In this document: piece by piece, positions 49,185-58,463 of the stretch
Layout of the letters: each line of letters begins with the position of its first letter
Numbering within the stretch: position 1 is the stretch's first letter
Origin: Alphaproteobacteria bacterium
Lineage (GTDB): Bacteria > Pseudomonadota > Alphaproteobacteria > CAAGCB01 > CAG-977
Reading direction: 5' to 3'
DNA length: 64,000 nucleotides
Assembly: GCA_900768465.1 (NCBI GenBank)
Contig: CAAGCY010000024.1
Location: 62,001 to 126,000, forward strand
Translations under genes and position numbers: made by a program
Notes under the pieces: model-generated
Database searches by the model: none
Told to the model about the DNA's origin: nothing
Seen by the model: the letters and a program-made list of their open reading frames with translations, nothing else

Positions 49185-50924
49185 TTATTCTCCTGCCGAA
49201 TGGACAATGAACGATTCCGCATCGAAATCGTCGATTTGTTCGGGCTTCATATATTCGGCGGCATATTCCCGATACACCCCCGATGTCAAGAACAAGTTGA
49301 ACAAATCGGGGTCGATATGTCCGCTTTTTGCCATATCCGCCATAATCGCGACGATTTGGGACAGCGACTTAATCTTTTTATAGGGGCGGTCAGTGGACGA
49401 CAAAGCCTCGAACACATCCGCCAGCCCCAAAATCCGCGCGGGAACGGACATCTGATTGCGCGTCAAATGGTTGGGGAAGCCCGTCCCGTCCATGTGTTCG
49501 TGGTGTCCGCCCGCGTATTCGACAACGTTTTTGATGTTCGGCGGGAACGGAATCGCTTTCAGCATTTCAATGGTCATATCGATATGACTGTTGATTTTTT
49601 GAGCCTCCTCGGGCGTCAAAGTCCCGCGCACGACCGACAAGTTGTGAAACTCTCCGCGGTTGTAACCGCCGAAAACGTGATCGGGGCGATCCTCCAGCAA
49701 CGGTTCTTTCGGGTTGGTTTTGGGCGGCGGATTGGACTTCATGCGTTCCAGTTCGTCCCACGACAAGCCCAGAGTCTTGTCAAACCAGCGGTGATACGTG
49801 CGTTGCCCGATTTCGCGGATGCGGTCCACGTCGTCGTCGCTGAGCGGCGCGTACCCTACGTTTGAATTGGCAAGAAACGCGAAATCATCCTCCAGCTTTT
49901 TGACTTTGGCGTTGAATTCGTCGCGCAAAGTTTCGGCGGGAGCAACATTCGCCAGCCGTTTTTTCAAATAATCGATATGCGCGTCACGGCGCAAAATCTC
50001 GAATCTGGCGCGGATTTCGTGAATACGGTTGTTAATGGTTTCCAGCTTTGTCGCCTTGTCCAGCACATATTCGGGCGTGGTGACTTTGCCGCAATCGTGC
50101 AGCCATGTCGCCAAATGGAAAGCATACCATTCTTCTTCGGACATTTCAAAGTCGGAAAACGCGCCGTCTTGATCCATCACCGCCGCCAAAGCCAGCTTGC
50201 GCGCGATAATCGGAACGCGCTGGCAATGCGCGCCCGTGTACGGCGATTTGTCGTCAATCGCGCGGGCGATGACTTCCAAAAACGCCTCCAGCACGTTTTT
50301 CTGCGCTTCAATCAGCTGCTGGTTGTCAATGGCGACCGCGGCGTTCGACGCCAGCGCTTCGACCAGCTTTTGCACGGATTTGGAAAAGAATATCGTTTCC
50401 CCGTCCTTTGTGCGGGCGTTAATCAGCTGCAAAACGGCGACCACCTGCCCCGTGCGCGTTTTCAGCGGCACGGTCAAAAACGATTTCGACCGATAGCCCG
50501 ACGATTTATCGAACTTCTGCGTTCCCGAAAAATCAAAATCCTCGGAATCGTAGGCGTCGGGAACATTGACGATTTGTTCGGTCAAAGCGGCGTACGTCGC
50601 CACGTTTTTGGTGTTCGGTTCGCCCGTTTCGGGATCGTACAGATACAAAGGCGGAAACGGAATTTCCTTTTTTTCCGCCGTTCCGCCCATTTTGATTCCC
50701 AAAGCGTCATTGTGCAGAATGGAAAAAATCAGCTGATTGTTGGTCAAATCGGTCAGGTAAAGCGTTCCCGCTTCGGCGTTTGAAAATTCCTTGGCGGCGG
50801 TCAAAATGGTTTCCAGCAAAACGTCCATGTCTTGCTGAGCGGACAAATCGATACCGATTTGGAACAGCCTGTTCAGCTCTTCCGCCGAAAGCGTTACCGT
50901 TTCCTCTGCGCCCGTTTCAACCAT
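49185..50924 (-). CDS. GAF and HD-GYP domain protein (putative cyclic-di-GMP phosphodiesterase)
   Basis: A 579-residue cytosolic protein. A GAF sensor spans about 20-200 (GIDLSAQQDMDVLLETILTA, FLTVPLKTRTGQVVAVLQLI). A coiled linker leads to the HD-GYP part from 225: TGAHCQRVPIIARKLAL, the HD pair in TWLHDCGKVTTPEYVLDKAT, then a 110-residue insertion with NPPPKTNPKEPLLEDRPDHV, and HHEHMDGTGFPNHLTRNQM followed by ARILGLADVFEAL and DRPYK. GYP is replaced by GFP, a variant known in the family. It likely hydrolyses cyclic-di-GMP; the insertion is unusual. ATG 50924 has GAGGGC 7 bases upstream. Confidence 0.85.
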   Translation of the reverse strand: MVETGAEETVTLSAEELNRLFQIGIDLSAQQDMDVLLETILTAAKEFSNAEAGTLYLTDLTNNQLIFSILHNDALGIKMGGTAEKKEIPFPPLYLYDPETGEPNTKNVATYAALTEQIVNVPDAYDSEDFDFSGTQKFDKSSGYRSKSFLTVPLKTRTGQVVAVLQLINARTKDGETIFFSKSVQKLVEALASNAAVAIDNQQLIEAQKNVLEAFLEVIARAIDDKSPYTGAHCQRVPIIARKLALAAVMDQDGAFSDFEMSEEEWYAFHLATWLHDCGKVTTPEYVLDKATKLETINNRIHEIRARFEILRRDAHIDYLKKRLANVAPAETLRDEFNAKVKKLEDDFAFLANSNVGYAPLSDDDVDRIREIGQRTYHRWFDKTLGLSWDELERMKSNPPPKTNPKEPLLEDRPDHVFGGYNRGEFHNLSVVRGTLTPEEAQKINSHIDMTIEMLKAIPFPPNIKNVVEYAGGHHEHMDGTGFPNHLTRNQMSVPARILGLADVFEALSSTDRPYKKIKSLSQIVAIMADMAKSGHIDPDLFNLFLTSGVYREYAAEYMKPEQIDDFDAESFIVHSAGE

Positions 50925-51061
50925 TGTCAAGCCCTCGTTTTCTTTTTATTATAAAGGCTTACGGAACAGGAGTCAAACCTTACGCCCCCGTTTAAAACCA
51001 AAAATTAACTGAACCGAAAGCATTTCCGGTGTATAATTCGCAAAATAAAGGAGTTTTTTGT

Positions 51062-51808
51062 ATGGTTCTGTTTCCGAAAAGCGCACCCGCCCATTCCAAA
51101 GAATCCGATGACGAATCGGCGCCGAAGCCCGTTTTTTTGCCCGTATCCGTCCTGAGCCTGTTCGGAATTTGTCTGGCGGCGCTGTTGTGTTTCGCGTTTC
51201 AAAGCGGTCGGTTCGTCGAACTGCGCGTTCCTTTGTTTCTGATGGAAATCCAATCGGGGCTGATTTTTTCGGCGGTGTGCTTTTTGTTTTTGGCGGCGAT
51301 GATTGCCGTCATGGTGCAAAAAGCCTTTATCACGGGCAATTTCGAACGCACTCTTATCGGCAGAAGCCGCCTTGTCAGTTATTTCTTTTCGATTTTGACG
51401 ACGCTGGCGTTCGCGGTGTACATGTGCGCCGTTGCCGTTTATTCGCTGAAGTCGGGCATGTTCCTGCGCGAATCCCTGTTTATCGCCGTGCTGTACGTTT
51501 GCGTTTTGATTCCGCACTTCAAAGCGGGAAAAACACCTTTGGCGCACACGTTCACGACGGCGGCATTCATCGTCGTGTTGAACATCACCGCTTTTTACGG
51601 CGGATTGGCGACGGCTAAAATAGAGCGCAAACCCGCCATCGCGCTGAACGGCGAAACGTTTTTGCTGTGCGCGACGCAAAACAACACTTACATTCTGTCG
51701 GGATTCGACCCGTACCGTCAAAAAAGCAACGGCAAAATCATGCTGCTGCCCAAGAACGCTCCCGCTTTGGAAAATATGGTTTTCACCCCTGTCGGACATT
51801 TGAAATGA
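51062..51808 (+). CDS. Multi-pass membrane protein of unknown function
   Basis: A 248-residue protein with five predicted membrane helices (VSVLSLFGICLAALLCFAF; LIFSAVCFLFLAAMIAVMV; YFFSILTTLAFAVYMCAVAV; LFIAVLYVCVLIPHF; FTTAAFIVVLNITAFYGG) and a soluble C-terminal tail (190-248) with TQNNTYILSGFDPYRQ. No family is recognised. ATG 51062 has AAAGGAG 12 bases upstream. Its TGA overlaps the pmbA ATG, so the two are coupled, which may place it with peptide processing. Confidence 0.8.
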   Translation: MVLFPKSAPAHSKESDDESAPKPVFLPVSVLSLFGICLAALLCFAFQSGRFVELRVPLFLMEIQSGLIFSAVCFLFLAAMIAVMVQKAFITGNFERTLIGRSRLVSYFFSILTTLAFAVYMCAVAVYSLKSGMFLRESLFIAVLYVCVLIPHFKAGKTPLAHTFTTAAFIVVLNITAFYGGLATAKIERKPAIALNGETFLLCATQNNTYILSGFDPYRQKSNGKIMLLPKNAPALENMVFTPVGHLK

Positions 51809-53145
51809 ACAAGACTTTATCCCCGTTTGACGCGGTATCCCTGCTGATTGACACAGCGAAAAAGTTCGGTGCGGACGCGGCGGAATCGTTCGGCGTATCC
51901 GCTACGTCGGCAAGCGCGGACTGCCGTTTGCAAAAAACGGAATCACTGGAATACACACACACCGCCGCCGTGGATTTACGCGTTTTTTCGGGCAAACGCC
52001 AAGCCGTCGTCGCGTCGTCCGTTTTGGATGAAAAGTCGCTGACCGACCTTGCAAAACGCGCGGTCGAAATGGCGAAAGCCGTTCCCGAAGACCCGTTTTG
52101 CGGGCTTGCCGATGCCGCGCAGCAGACAACACGCTTTCCCGATTTGGATTTGTACGACGCCACGGACGTTTCAACCGAAACTTTGCTGGAAACCGCGCTG
52201 AAAGCCGAAGACGCCGCGCTGAGCGTCAAAGGGGTGACGAACTCCGACGGCGCAGGGGCTTCGTTTGAAAAATCGGATGTCTTAATCGCGTCGACGACGG
52301 GCTTCACCCGCCGTTATCAGCGGTCGTCCTGCGCTTTTTCCGTTTCCGTCATCGCGGGAACGGATGCCAAGGAAACCGATTACGACTATTCGTCCGCCGT
52401 TTATTACGCCGACCTTGAATCGCCCGAAAAAATCGGACGGCAAGCGGGCGAACGCGCGGTCAAACGGCTGGGCGCGCAAAAAATCGAATCGGGCGTAATG
52501 GACGTTGTGTTTGAACCGCGGCTGGCACGCGGCTTTGTCGGCGTTTTGGCGTCGGCTATCAACGGTTCGGCGATTGCGCGCGGCACGTCGTTTTTAAAAG
52601 ATTCGCTTAACGACATCGTGCTGAATCCCGCCCTGTCTTTAATCGAAGATCCGTTCGTCAAGCGCGGCGCGGCATCCCGCGCGTGCGATTCCGAAGGATT
52701 GCCCTGCGTCAAACGCGCGATTGTCGATAACGGGCGGCTGACGACATGGCTGTTGGATTTGCGTTCCGCGCGTCAGCTGGGACTGCCCCCCACGGGACAC
52801 GGCGCGCGCGGATTGGGCGGCACGGCGCATCCCGCCCCGTCGAACTTGTTTTTAACGGGCGGCACGGCTGCCCCCGAAGACCTTTTCGCCGACATCAAAC
52901 GCGGTCTTTACATCACGCAGCTGTTCGGACAGGGCGTCAATATGATTACGGGCGATTACAGCCGCGGCGCGGCGGGATTCCTGATTGAAAACGGAAAAAT
53001 CACAACTCCCGTTTCCGAAATCACCGTCGCGGGCAATCTGAAAGAAATGCTGAAAACAATGCAAGCCGCAAACGACGTCGGCGACAGACACGCCGTCAAC
53101 GCGCCGACCGTGCGGCTGAACGCGTTGTCAATCGCGGGGAAATAA
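51805..53145 (+). CDS. pmbA: TldE/PmbA metalloprotease subunit
   Basis: Non-catalytic partner in the TldD/TldE protease, which trims leader peptides (microcin B17, CcdA) in enterobacteria. The 446-residue product has the U62-family N-terminal domain (GADAAESFGVSATSASADCR, LEYTHTAAVDLRVFSGKRQA), a middle domain, and C-terminal LPPTGHGARGLGGTAHPAPS and NMITGDYSRGAAGFLIENG. TldD, carrying the zinc HExxxH, is not in the window. No such HExxxH is visible here, which fits TldE. Confidence 0.9.
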   Translation: MNKTLSPFDAVSLLIDTAKKFGADAAESFGVSATSASADCRLQKTESLEYTHTAAVDLRVFSGKRQAVVASSVLDEKSLTDLAKRAVEMAKAVPEDPFCGLADAAQQTTRFPDLDLYDATDVSTETLLETALKAEDAALSVKGVTNSDGAGASFEKSDVLIASTTGFTRRYQRSSCAFSVSVIAGTDAKETDYDYSSAVYYADLESPEKIGRQAGERAVKRLGAQKIESGVMDVVFEPRLARGFVGVLASAINGSAIARGTSFLKDSLNDIVLNPALSLIEDPFVKRGAASRACDSEGLPCVKRAIVDNGRLTTWLLDLRSARQLGLPPTGHGARGLGGTAHPAPSNLFLTGGTAAPEDLFADIKRGLYITQLFGQGVNMITGDYSRGAAGFLIENGKITTPVSEITVAGNLKEMLKTMQAANDVGDRHAVNAPTVRLNALSIAGK

Positions 53146-53148
53146 GCC

Positions 53149-53508
53149 ATGGACATCAACCCTTTCGTCGGATTGGAATTGTGGCGCAAAGCGACGCTGG
53201 AACTGGTTAAAAAAGACGCCGCTTCCGCCGACCTTTCCGCGCGTCAAACCGCCGTTTTGCTGAACGTCTATCTGACGCCCGCACCGCATACCGTCCGCGC
53301 GCTAGCGGTTGATTTGAACATATCGAAGCCCGCGGTTACCCGCGCCGTCGACCGTTTGAGCGTCCTTGGGCTGATTGAACGCAAACCCGACGAAACCGAC
53401 CGCCGCAGCGTTTTGCTGGAACGCACCATGGCGGGCGCAAAGTACGTCACAGAGCTGGGCGACATTATCGCCAAACAAGCTCTGGACGTTTGCAATCCGC
53501 TGTTTTAA
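53149..53508 (+). CDS. MarR-family transcriptional regulator
   Basis: A 119-residue winged-helix protein: ARQTAVLLNVYLTPAPHTVR, NISKPAVTRAVDRLSVLGLI (recognition helix) and RKPDETDRRSVLLERTMAG (wing). The DxRSxxxxLT-type motif is present as DRRSVLLERT. Three bases after pmbA; convergent with gltB, stops interlocked on TTAA. Ligand unknown. Confidence 0.85.
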   Translation: MDINPFVGLELWRKATLELVKKDAASADLSARQTAVLLNVYLTPAPHTVRALAVDLNISKPAVTRAVDRLSVLGLIERKPDETDRRSVLLERTMAGAKYVTELGDIIAKQALDVCNPLF

Positions 53509-56500
53509 ACGTACACTTCTTCGGTCGCGGACAGGGCTTCGGCGTTTCTGCCCTCGGCGTTTTTCATGCGGTCAAGGACTTTGCGGTATTCAATCGGCAC
53601 GACTTTGACGAACAGCGGGAATCTGTTTTCCCAGTTGTCCAAAATACGCTTTGCCTGCGCCGACCCCGTGTACCAGTAATGCTTTTCCAAAATGGCGTGC
53701 AGAGCTTCCTTGTCGTCTTTCGACCACACGTTTTCCAAATCAACGCTGTCCAGATTACACCGCGTCTGAAAAATTTCCGTTTCGTCGTAAACGCAAGCAA
53801 TGCCGCCGCTCATCCCCGCGGCGAAGTTGTACCCCGTCGATCCGAGGATGACCACCGTTCCGCCCGTCATGTATTCGCAGCAATGGTCGCCGACGCCTTC
53901 GACAACCGCCAAAGCGCCGCTATTTCTGACGGCGAACCGTTCGCCCGCCATACCGCAGAAATACGCTTCTCCGCCCGTCGCGCCGTACAAAGCGACGTTG
54001 CCGACAATCACGTTTTCATGGGGCATAAAGTCGACGTTCGGCGGATGACGCACAATGATTTTTCCGCCCGACAGTCCTTTGCCGACATAGTCGTTCGCTT
54101 CGCCGTTGACGCGAATGGTGACGCCTTTTGCCAAAAACGCGCCCAAGCTTTGTCCCGCAGAACCCGATAATTCCAGAGTTATGGAATCATCCTCCAAACC
54201 GTCCGCGCCGCAGCGTTTGACGACCGCGCCGCTCAGCCGCGCGCCGACCGTTCTGTCCGTGTTGCGCACGGGCAGCGTAAAGGCGGCTTTCAGCCCCGTT
54301 TTCACCGTATTTTCAATCATCGGCAGCAACGCGGTGTCAAAGCTTTTTTCCGCTTCGGCAGACGCGACGAAATGCCGCGTGCCGTCTTTGGGCATTGCCA
54401 GCAGACGCGCGAAATCGACGCCCTGCGCCTTGCCTGTTTTTTTGGCGGGATCTTGCTCCAAGCAATCCGCGCGCCCGATCATATCGTCAACGGTCTTAAA
54501 GCCCAGCTGCGCCATATATTCGCGCATTTCTTCGGCGATAAAGCGCAGATAGTTGATGATGTATTCGGGCTTTCCGTCAAACCGCGCGCGCAGTTCGGGA
54601 TTTTGCGTCGCCAAACCCATGGGGCAGGTGTCCAAGTGACACTTTCTGTCCATACAGCACCCCAGCGTAATCAGCAAAGCCGTGCCGAAGCCGTATTCTT
54701 CCGCCCCCAGCAAAGCCGCCACCGCCAAATCGCGTCCCGTTTTCAGCTGACCGTCGGTCTGAATTTTAATCCGCCCGCGCAGTCCGTTCGCGATTAAAGC
54801 CTGCTGTGTTTCGGCAACGCCGATTTCCCACGGCAACCCCGCATGACGAATCGCCGTCATCGGCGACGCGCCCGTCCCGCCGTCATAGCCCGCAATGGTT
54901 ACCACGTCGGCTTTGGCTTTCGCAACGCCCGAAGCAATCGTCCCGACGCCCGCTTTTGCAACAAGCTTCACGGATATTTTCGCGTTCGGATTGACCATTT
55001 TCAAATCGAAAATCAGCTGAGCCAAATCTTCGATGGAATAAATGTCGTGATGCGGCGGGGGCGAAATCAGCGAAACGCCGCTGACCGTATGACGGATGCG
55101 GGCGATTTCCTCGGTCACTTTGTGCGCGGGCAGCTGTCCGCCCTCGCCCGGTTTTGCGCCTTGCGCCAACTTGATTTGCAATTCCTCGGCGTTGACCAGA
55201 TATTCGGTCGTCACCCCGAAACGTCCCGACGCGATTTGCTTGATTTTGGAACAAATGTCGTTGCCGTCGGGCTTGGTGTAAAAGCGGTACGGGTCTTCGC
55301 CGCCTTCGCCCGAATTGCTGCGCGCGCCGATGCGGTTCATCGCGATTGCAATCGTTTCGTGCGTTTCGCGGTTAATCGACCCCATGGACATCGCGGCGGA
55401 AACAAAGCGTTTCATAATGTTTTCGGCGGGTTCGACTTCGGCAATATCAATCGGCGTTCCCGCTTTGAACCGCAGCAAAGCCCGCAAAGTCAGCGGGTCG
55501 CGGTTTTCAATCAGCGCGCTGTATTGCTTGTAAAGCGCATAATCGTTTTCCCGCACCGCTTTTTTCAGCATAGCCATGGCTTGCGGTGTCCACAAGTGTT
55601 CTTCGCCGCCCCTTTGCAAGCGGTAATCGCCGCCGACGTTCAATTCGGGTTCGGGTGATTCGTCGAAAGCCCTGTGATGACGCGCCGCACAATCCCGCGC
55701 GATATCGTCCAAACCGATGCCGCCGATGGCGGACGACGTACCTGTAAAGTGCTTGTCAATCAAAGCCTTGCCCAGACCGACCGCCTCGAACACCTGCGAT
55801 CCCCAGAAACTGCGCACGGTCGAAATGCCGACTCGGCTGAAGCATTTGAGCAATCCTTTTTTCAGCGCGGTCAGATAAGCGAATTCGGCTTCTTCGGGTG
55901 TTTTTGTTTTTTCCAGCTCGCCGTTTTCCGCCATGGCGCGCACGGTTTGCAAAGCGATTGCGGGACAAACCGCGTTTGCGCCGAACGCAATCAGCTGAGC
56001 AAAGTGAATGACCTCGCGCGCTTCGCCCGTTTCGGCGATAATGCCCGCTTTGTAGCGCAAACCTTTGCGAATCAGGAAATGGTGCAACCCCGAAACCGCC
56101 AGCAAAGCGGGAATCGGCGTATGGTTTTTGTCGCACTCAAGGTCGCTGAGAATCAGAATATCCGCGCCGTTTTGAACAGCGTTTTCGGCTTTCGCGAACA
56201 AATCGTCCAAAGCGGCGTTCAGCCCCTCGCCGCCCTTTGAAGCGTCGAATACGGCGTTCAGCCGCACGGATTTGATGTCTTCGTTTTCGATTTTTTCCAA
56301 ATGCGCCAACAAAGCGGGTTCCAAAATCGGCGACGTCAGTTTCAGCCGTCTGAAATGCCCCGCCGTTTCAGTCAAGAGGTTCTTTTCCCGCCCGATAAAG
56401 CTCATCAGGCTCATCACCAATTCTTCGCGCAAGGGGTCGATGGGCGGGTTGGTGACCTGCGCGAACTGCTGTTTGAAATAGCTGAACAGCAGCTGCGGAC

Positions 56501-58055
56501 GGTGCGACAATACGGCAAGCGGCGCGTCGTAGCCCATTGAACCGACGGGTTCCTGCGCGTTTGACGCCATGGGGTTCAAAATCAGCTTCAATTCCTCTGC
56601 CGTATAGCCGAATTCGTTTTGATACCGCTTCAGCGTTTCAACATCCGTCGCTTTATCGGCGGCGGGAGCATAAAGCGTGTTGATTTGAATACGGTTTTCG
56701 CGAACCCAGTGGCGGTACGGATTCTGACGCGAGATTTTACCCTTGATTTCGCTGTCGGACACGATTCTTTTCTGCCGCAAATCGACCAGAAACATCTTGC
56801 CGGGGGTCAGTTTGCCGCGCACGCGGATATTGTTCGGCGCAACGTCGATAACGCCCGCTTCGCTTGCCATAATGACGAATCCGTCCTTGGTCACCGTATA
56901 GCGGCAGGGACGCAGTCCGTTCCTGTCCAGCAATCCGCCGACATAGTTGCGCCCGTCCGTGAACACCATCGCCGCGGGTCCGTCCCACGGCTCCATAATC
57001 GACGCGTGGTATTCGTAAAACGCGCGTTTGTCCTCGCTCATCACGAATTTGTCGCCGAACGCTTCGGGCACCATCATCATCATCGCGTGCGGAATCGACC
57101 GTCCCGTAACCGTCAGCATTTCCAAAACGTTGTCGAAAATCATCGTGTCCGACCCCGTTTCGTCAATCACGGGTTTGATGTTTTCGATTTCCGCGCCGAA
57201 CGCGTCGCTGGCGAGGTTCGGCTCAATCGCCCTGATATGGTTGACGTTGCCGCGCAAAGTGTTGATTTCGCCGTTGTGGGCGACCGCGCGGAACGGCTGA
57301 GCCATGCGCCATGTCGGCAAAGTGTTCGTGCTGTAGCGCGAATGGGCGATGCAGAACGCGGCGGCAAAGTCTTCATCCTTTAAATCCGTGTAAAATTCCG
57401 CCATGTGCGACCCCGCGACCAGCCCTTTGTAAACAATGGTGCGCGGCGACAGGGAGCAAACGTAAAACTGGGACAAATCCTTGTCCTTGACGGCTTTGAT
57501 TTCTTTTTCGACCGTTTTGCGGATTAAATAAAGCTTGCGAATGAACTCCTGTTCGTTCATCCCGCCGCTTGCCAGAAAGATTTGCTTGAACACCGGCACG
57601 GTTTTCGCCGCGATTTCGCCCAGCAGGGAAAAATCGACGGGAACGTCGCGTTCGCCGATGTAGCGGCAGCCGTACTTTTCCGCCGTAATGCGCAAAGCGC
57701 GCAGACAGACGACGGCATCGTCGGCGTCAGAGGGCAAAAACACCTGTCCCACCGCGTATTCGCCCGTTTTGGGCAAAGCGAACGGAACGGATTTTCTGAA
57801 AAACCCGTCGGGCAGCTGCACCATGATTCCCGCGCCGTCGCTGGTTTTGCCGTCCGCGCCGATGGCGCAGCGGTGTTCCAGATTGCTTAAAATCGTAATG
57901 CCTTTGCGCACCAAATCGTGTTCGGGTTTGGCGTTCAGATTGACGATAAAGCCGATACCGCAGTTTTCATGCTCCAAATTCGGATTGTAAAGCCCGAATT
58001 CGCGGGGTTCGCCCGCAGCGTTGCATGTAAAACCGTTTATCGTTTGTGTCGTCAT
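53505..58055 (-). CDS. gltB: Glutamate synthase large subunit
   Basis: Makes two glutamates from glutamine and 2-oxoglutarate. The 1516-residue product has the class II glutamine amidotransferase domain, with the catalytic Cys in HENCGIGFIVN near residue 32 (the propeptide before it is normally removed), the central domain, the FMN-binding barrel (GEGGEDPYRFYT, ISVKLVAKAGVGTIASGVAK, DGGTGASPMTAIRHAGLPWE), the [3Fe-4S] cysteines in GCCMDRKCHLDTCPMG, and the C-terminal GXGXG beta-helix. ATG 58055 has GGAGG 5 bases upstream. gltD, the NADPH subunit, is not next to it. Confidence 0.97.
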   Translation of the reverse strand: MTTQTINGFTCNAAGEPREFGLYNPNLEHENCGIGFIVNLNAKPEHDLVRKGITILSNLEHRCAIGADGKTSDGAGIMVQLPDGFFRKSVPFALPKTGEYAVGQVFLPSDADDAVVCLRALRITAEKYGCRYIGERDVPVDFSLLGEIAAKTVPVFKQIFLASGGMNEQEFIRKLYLIRKTVEKEIKAVKDKDLSQFYVCSLSPRTIVYKGLVAGSHMAEFYTDLKDEDFAAAFCIAHSRYSTNTLPTWRMAQPFRAVAHNGEINTLRGNVNHIRAIEPNLASDAFGAEIENIKPVIDETGSDTMIFDNVLEMLTVTGRSIPHAMMMMVPEAFGDKFVMSEDKRAFYEYHASIMEPWDGPAAMVFTDGRNYVGGLLDRNGLRPCRYTVTKDGFVIMASEAGVIDVAPNNIRVRGKLTPGKMFLVDLRQKRIVSDSEIKGKISRQNPYRHWVRENRIQINTLYAPAADKATDVETLKRYQNEFGYTAEELKLILNPMASNAQEPVGSMGYDAPLAVLSHRPQLLFSYFKQQFAQVTNPPIDPLREELVMSLMSFIGREKNLLTETAGHFRRLKLTSPILEPALLAHLEKIENEDIKSVRLNAVFDASKGGEGLNAALDDLFAKAENAVQNGADILILSDLECDKNHTPIPALLAVSGLHHFLIRKGLRYKAGIIAETGEAREVIHFAQLIAFGANAVCPAIALQTVRAMAENGELEKTKTPEEAEFAYLTALKKGLLKCFSRVGISTVRSFWGSQVFEAVGLGKALIDKHFTGTSSAIGGIGLDDIARDCAARHHRAFDESPEPELNVGGDYRLQRGGEEHLWTPQAMAMLKKAVRENDYALYKQYSALIENRDPLTLRALLRFKAGTPIDIAEVEPAENIMKRFVSAAMSMGSINRETHETIAIAMNRIGARSNSGEGGEDPYRFYTKPDGNDICSKIKQIASGRFGVTTEYLVNAEELQIKLAQGAKPGEGGQLPAHKVTEEIARIRHTVSGVSLISPPPHHDIYSIEDLAQLIFDLKMVNPNAKISVKLVAKAGVGTIASGVAKAKADVVTIAGYDGGTGASPMTAIRHAGLPWEIGVAETQQALIANGLRGRIKIQTDGQLKTGRDLAVAALLGAEEYGFGTALLITLGCCMDRKCHLDTCPMGLATQNPELRARFDGKPEYIINYLRFIAEEMREYMAQLGFKTVDDMIGRADCLEQDPAKKTGKAQGVDFARLLAMPKDGTRHFVASAEAEKSFDTALLPMIENTVKTGLKAAFTLPVRNTDRTVGARLSGAVVKRCGADGLEDDSITLELSGSAGQSLGAFLAKGVTIRVNGEANDYVGKGLSGGKIIVRHPPNVDFMPHENVIVGNVALYGATGGEAYFCGMAGERFAVRNSGALAVVEGVGDHCCEYMTGGTVVILGSTGYNFAAGMSGGIACVYDETEIFQTRCNLDSVDLENVWSKDDKEALHAILEKHYWYTGSAQAKRILDNWENRFPLFVKVVPIEYRKVLDRMKNAEGRNAEALSATEEVYV

Positions 58056-58141
58056 GAAAGCCTCCGCTTGTTTTGATACAAAAGCGGGGGAAAGATACAC
58101 TTTTTTGACGGCTTTTTACAGCGGAAAATGCAGTTTTTTCA

Positions 58142-58351
58142 TCAATAATGCGGCGGCGGGACTTCTTCGGACAAAGGACGGACGAATTCGCCGGCGCCGT
58201 GCAGTTCCAAAAAGCGCACTTCCTTTTCCAAACGGTCGATGGTCAGCGCCTGTTCGGCGACGATTTGGTTCAAGTCTTTCAGCGTGCGGTCGAAATCCGC
58301 GACAAACATTTCCAAAGCGATAAAGCGTTCTTCGGTTTCAATATCGGTCAT
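58142..58351 (-). CDS. slyX: SlyX-family protein
   Basis: A 69-residue coiled-coil protein: EERFIALEMFVADFDRTLKD, LNQIVAEQALTIDRLEKEVR, and the C-terminal PPPHY tail, which is typical of SlyX. Function unknown. The ATG at 58351 has AAGGAG 8 bases upstream; the 83 codons before it in frame are antisense to the M20 peptidase gene. It precedes gltB by 86 bases on the same strand. Confidence 0.85.
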   Translation of the reverse strand: MTDIETEERFIALEMFVADFDRTLKDLNQIVAEQALTIDRLEKEVRFLELHGAGEFVRPLSEEVPPPHY

Positions 58352-58463
58352 GGGCAAATCTCCTTCTATCCTCTTTTGTAGCTTCACAAACCGCAAATAA
58401 CAAGTCATCACTTGAGATAGTTTCAAAAAAGGGATACCCTGCACAAAAAAAAGAGAGGTCACC

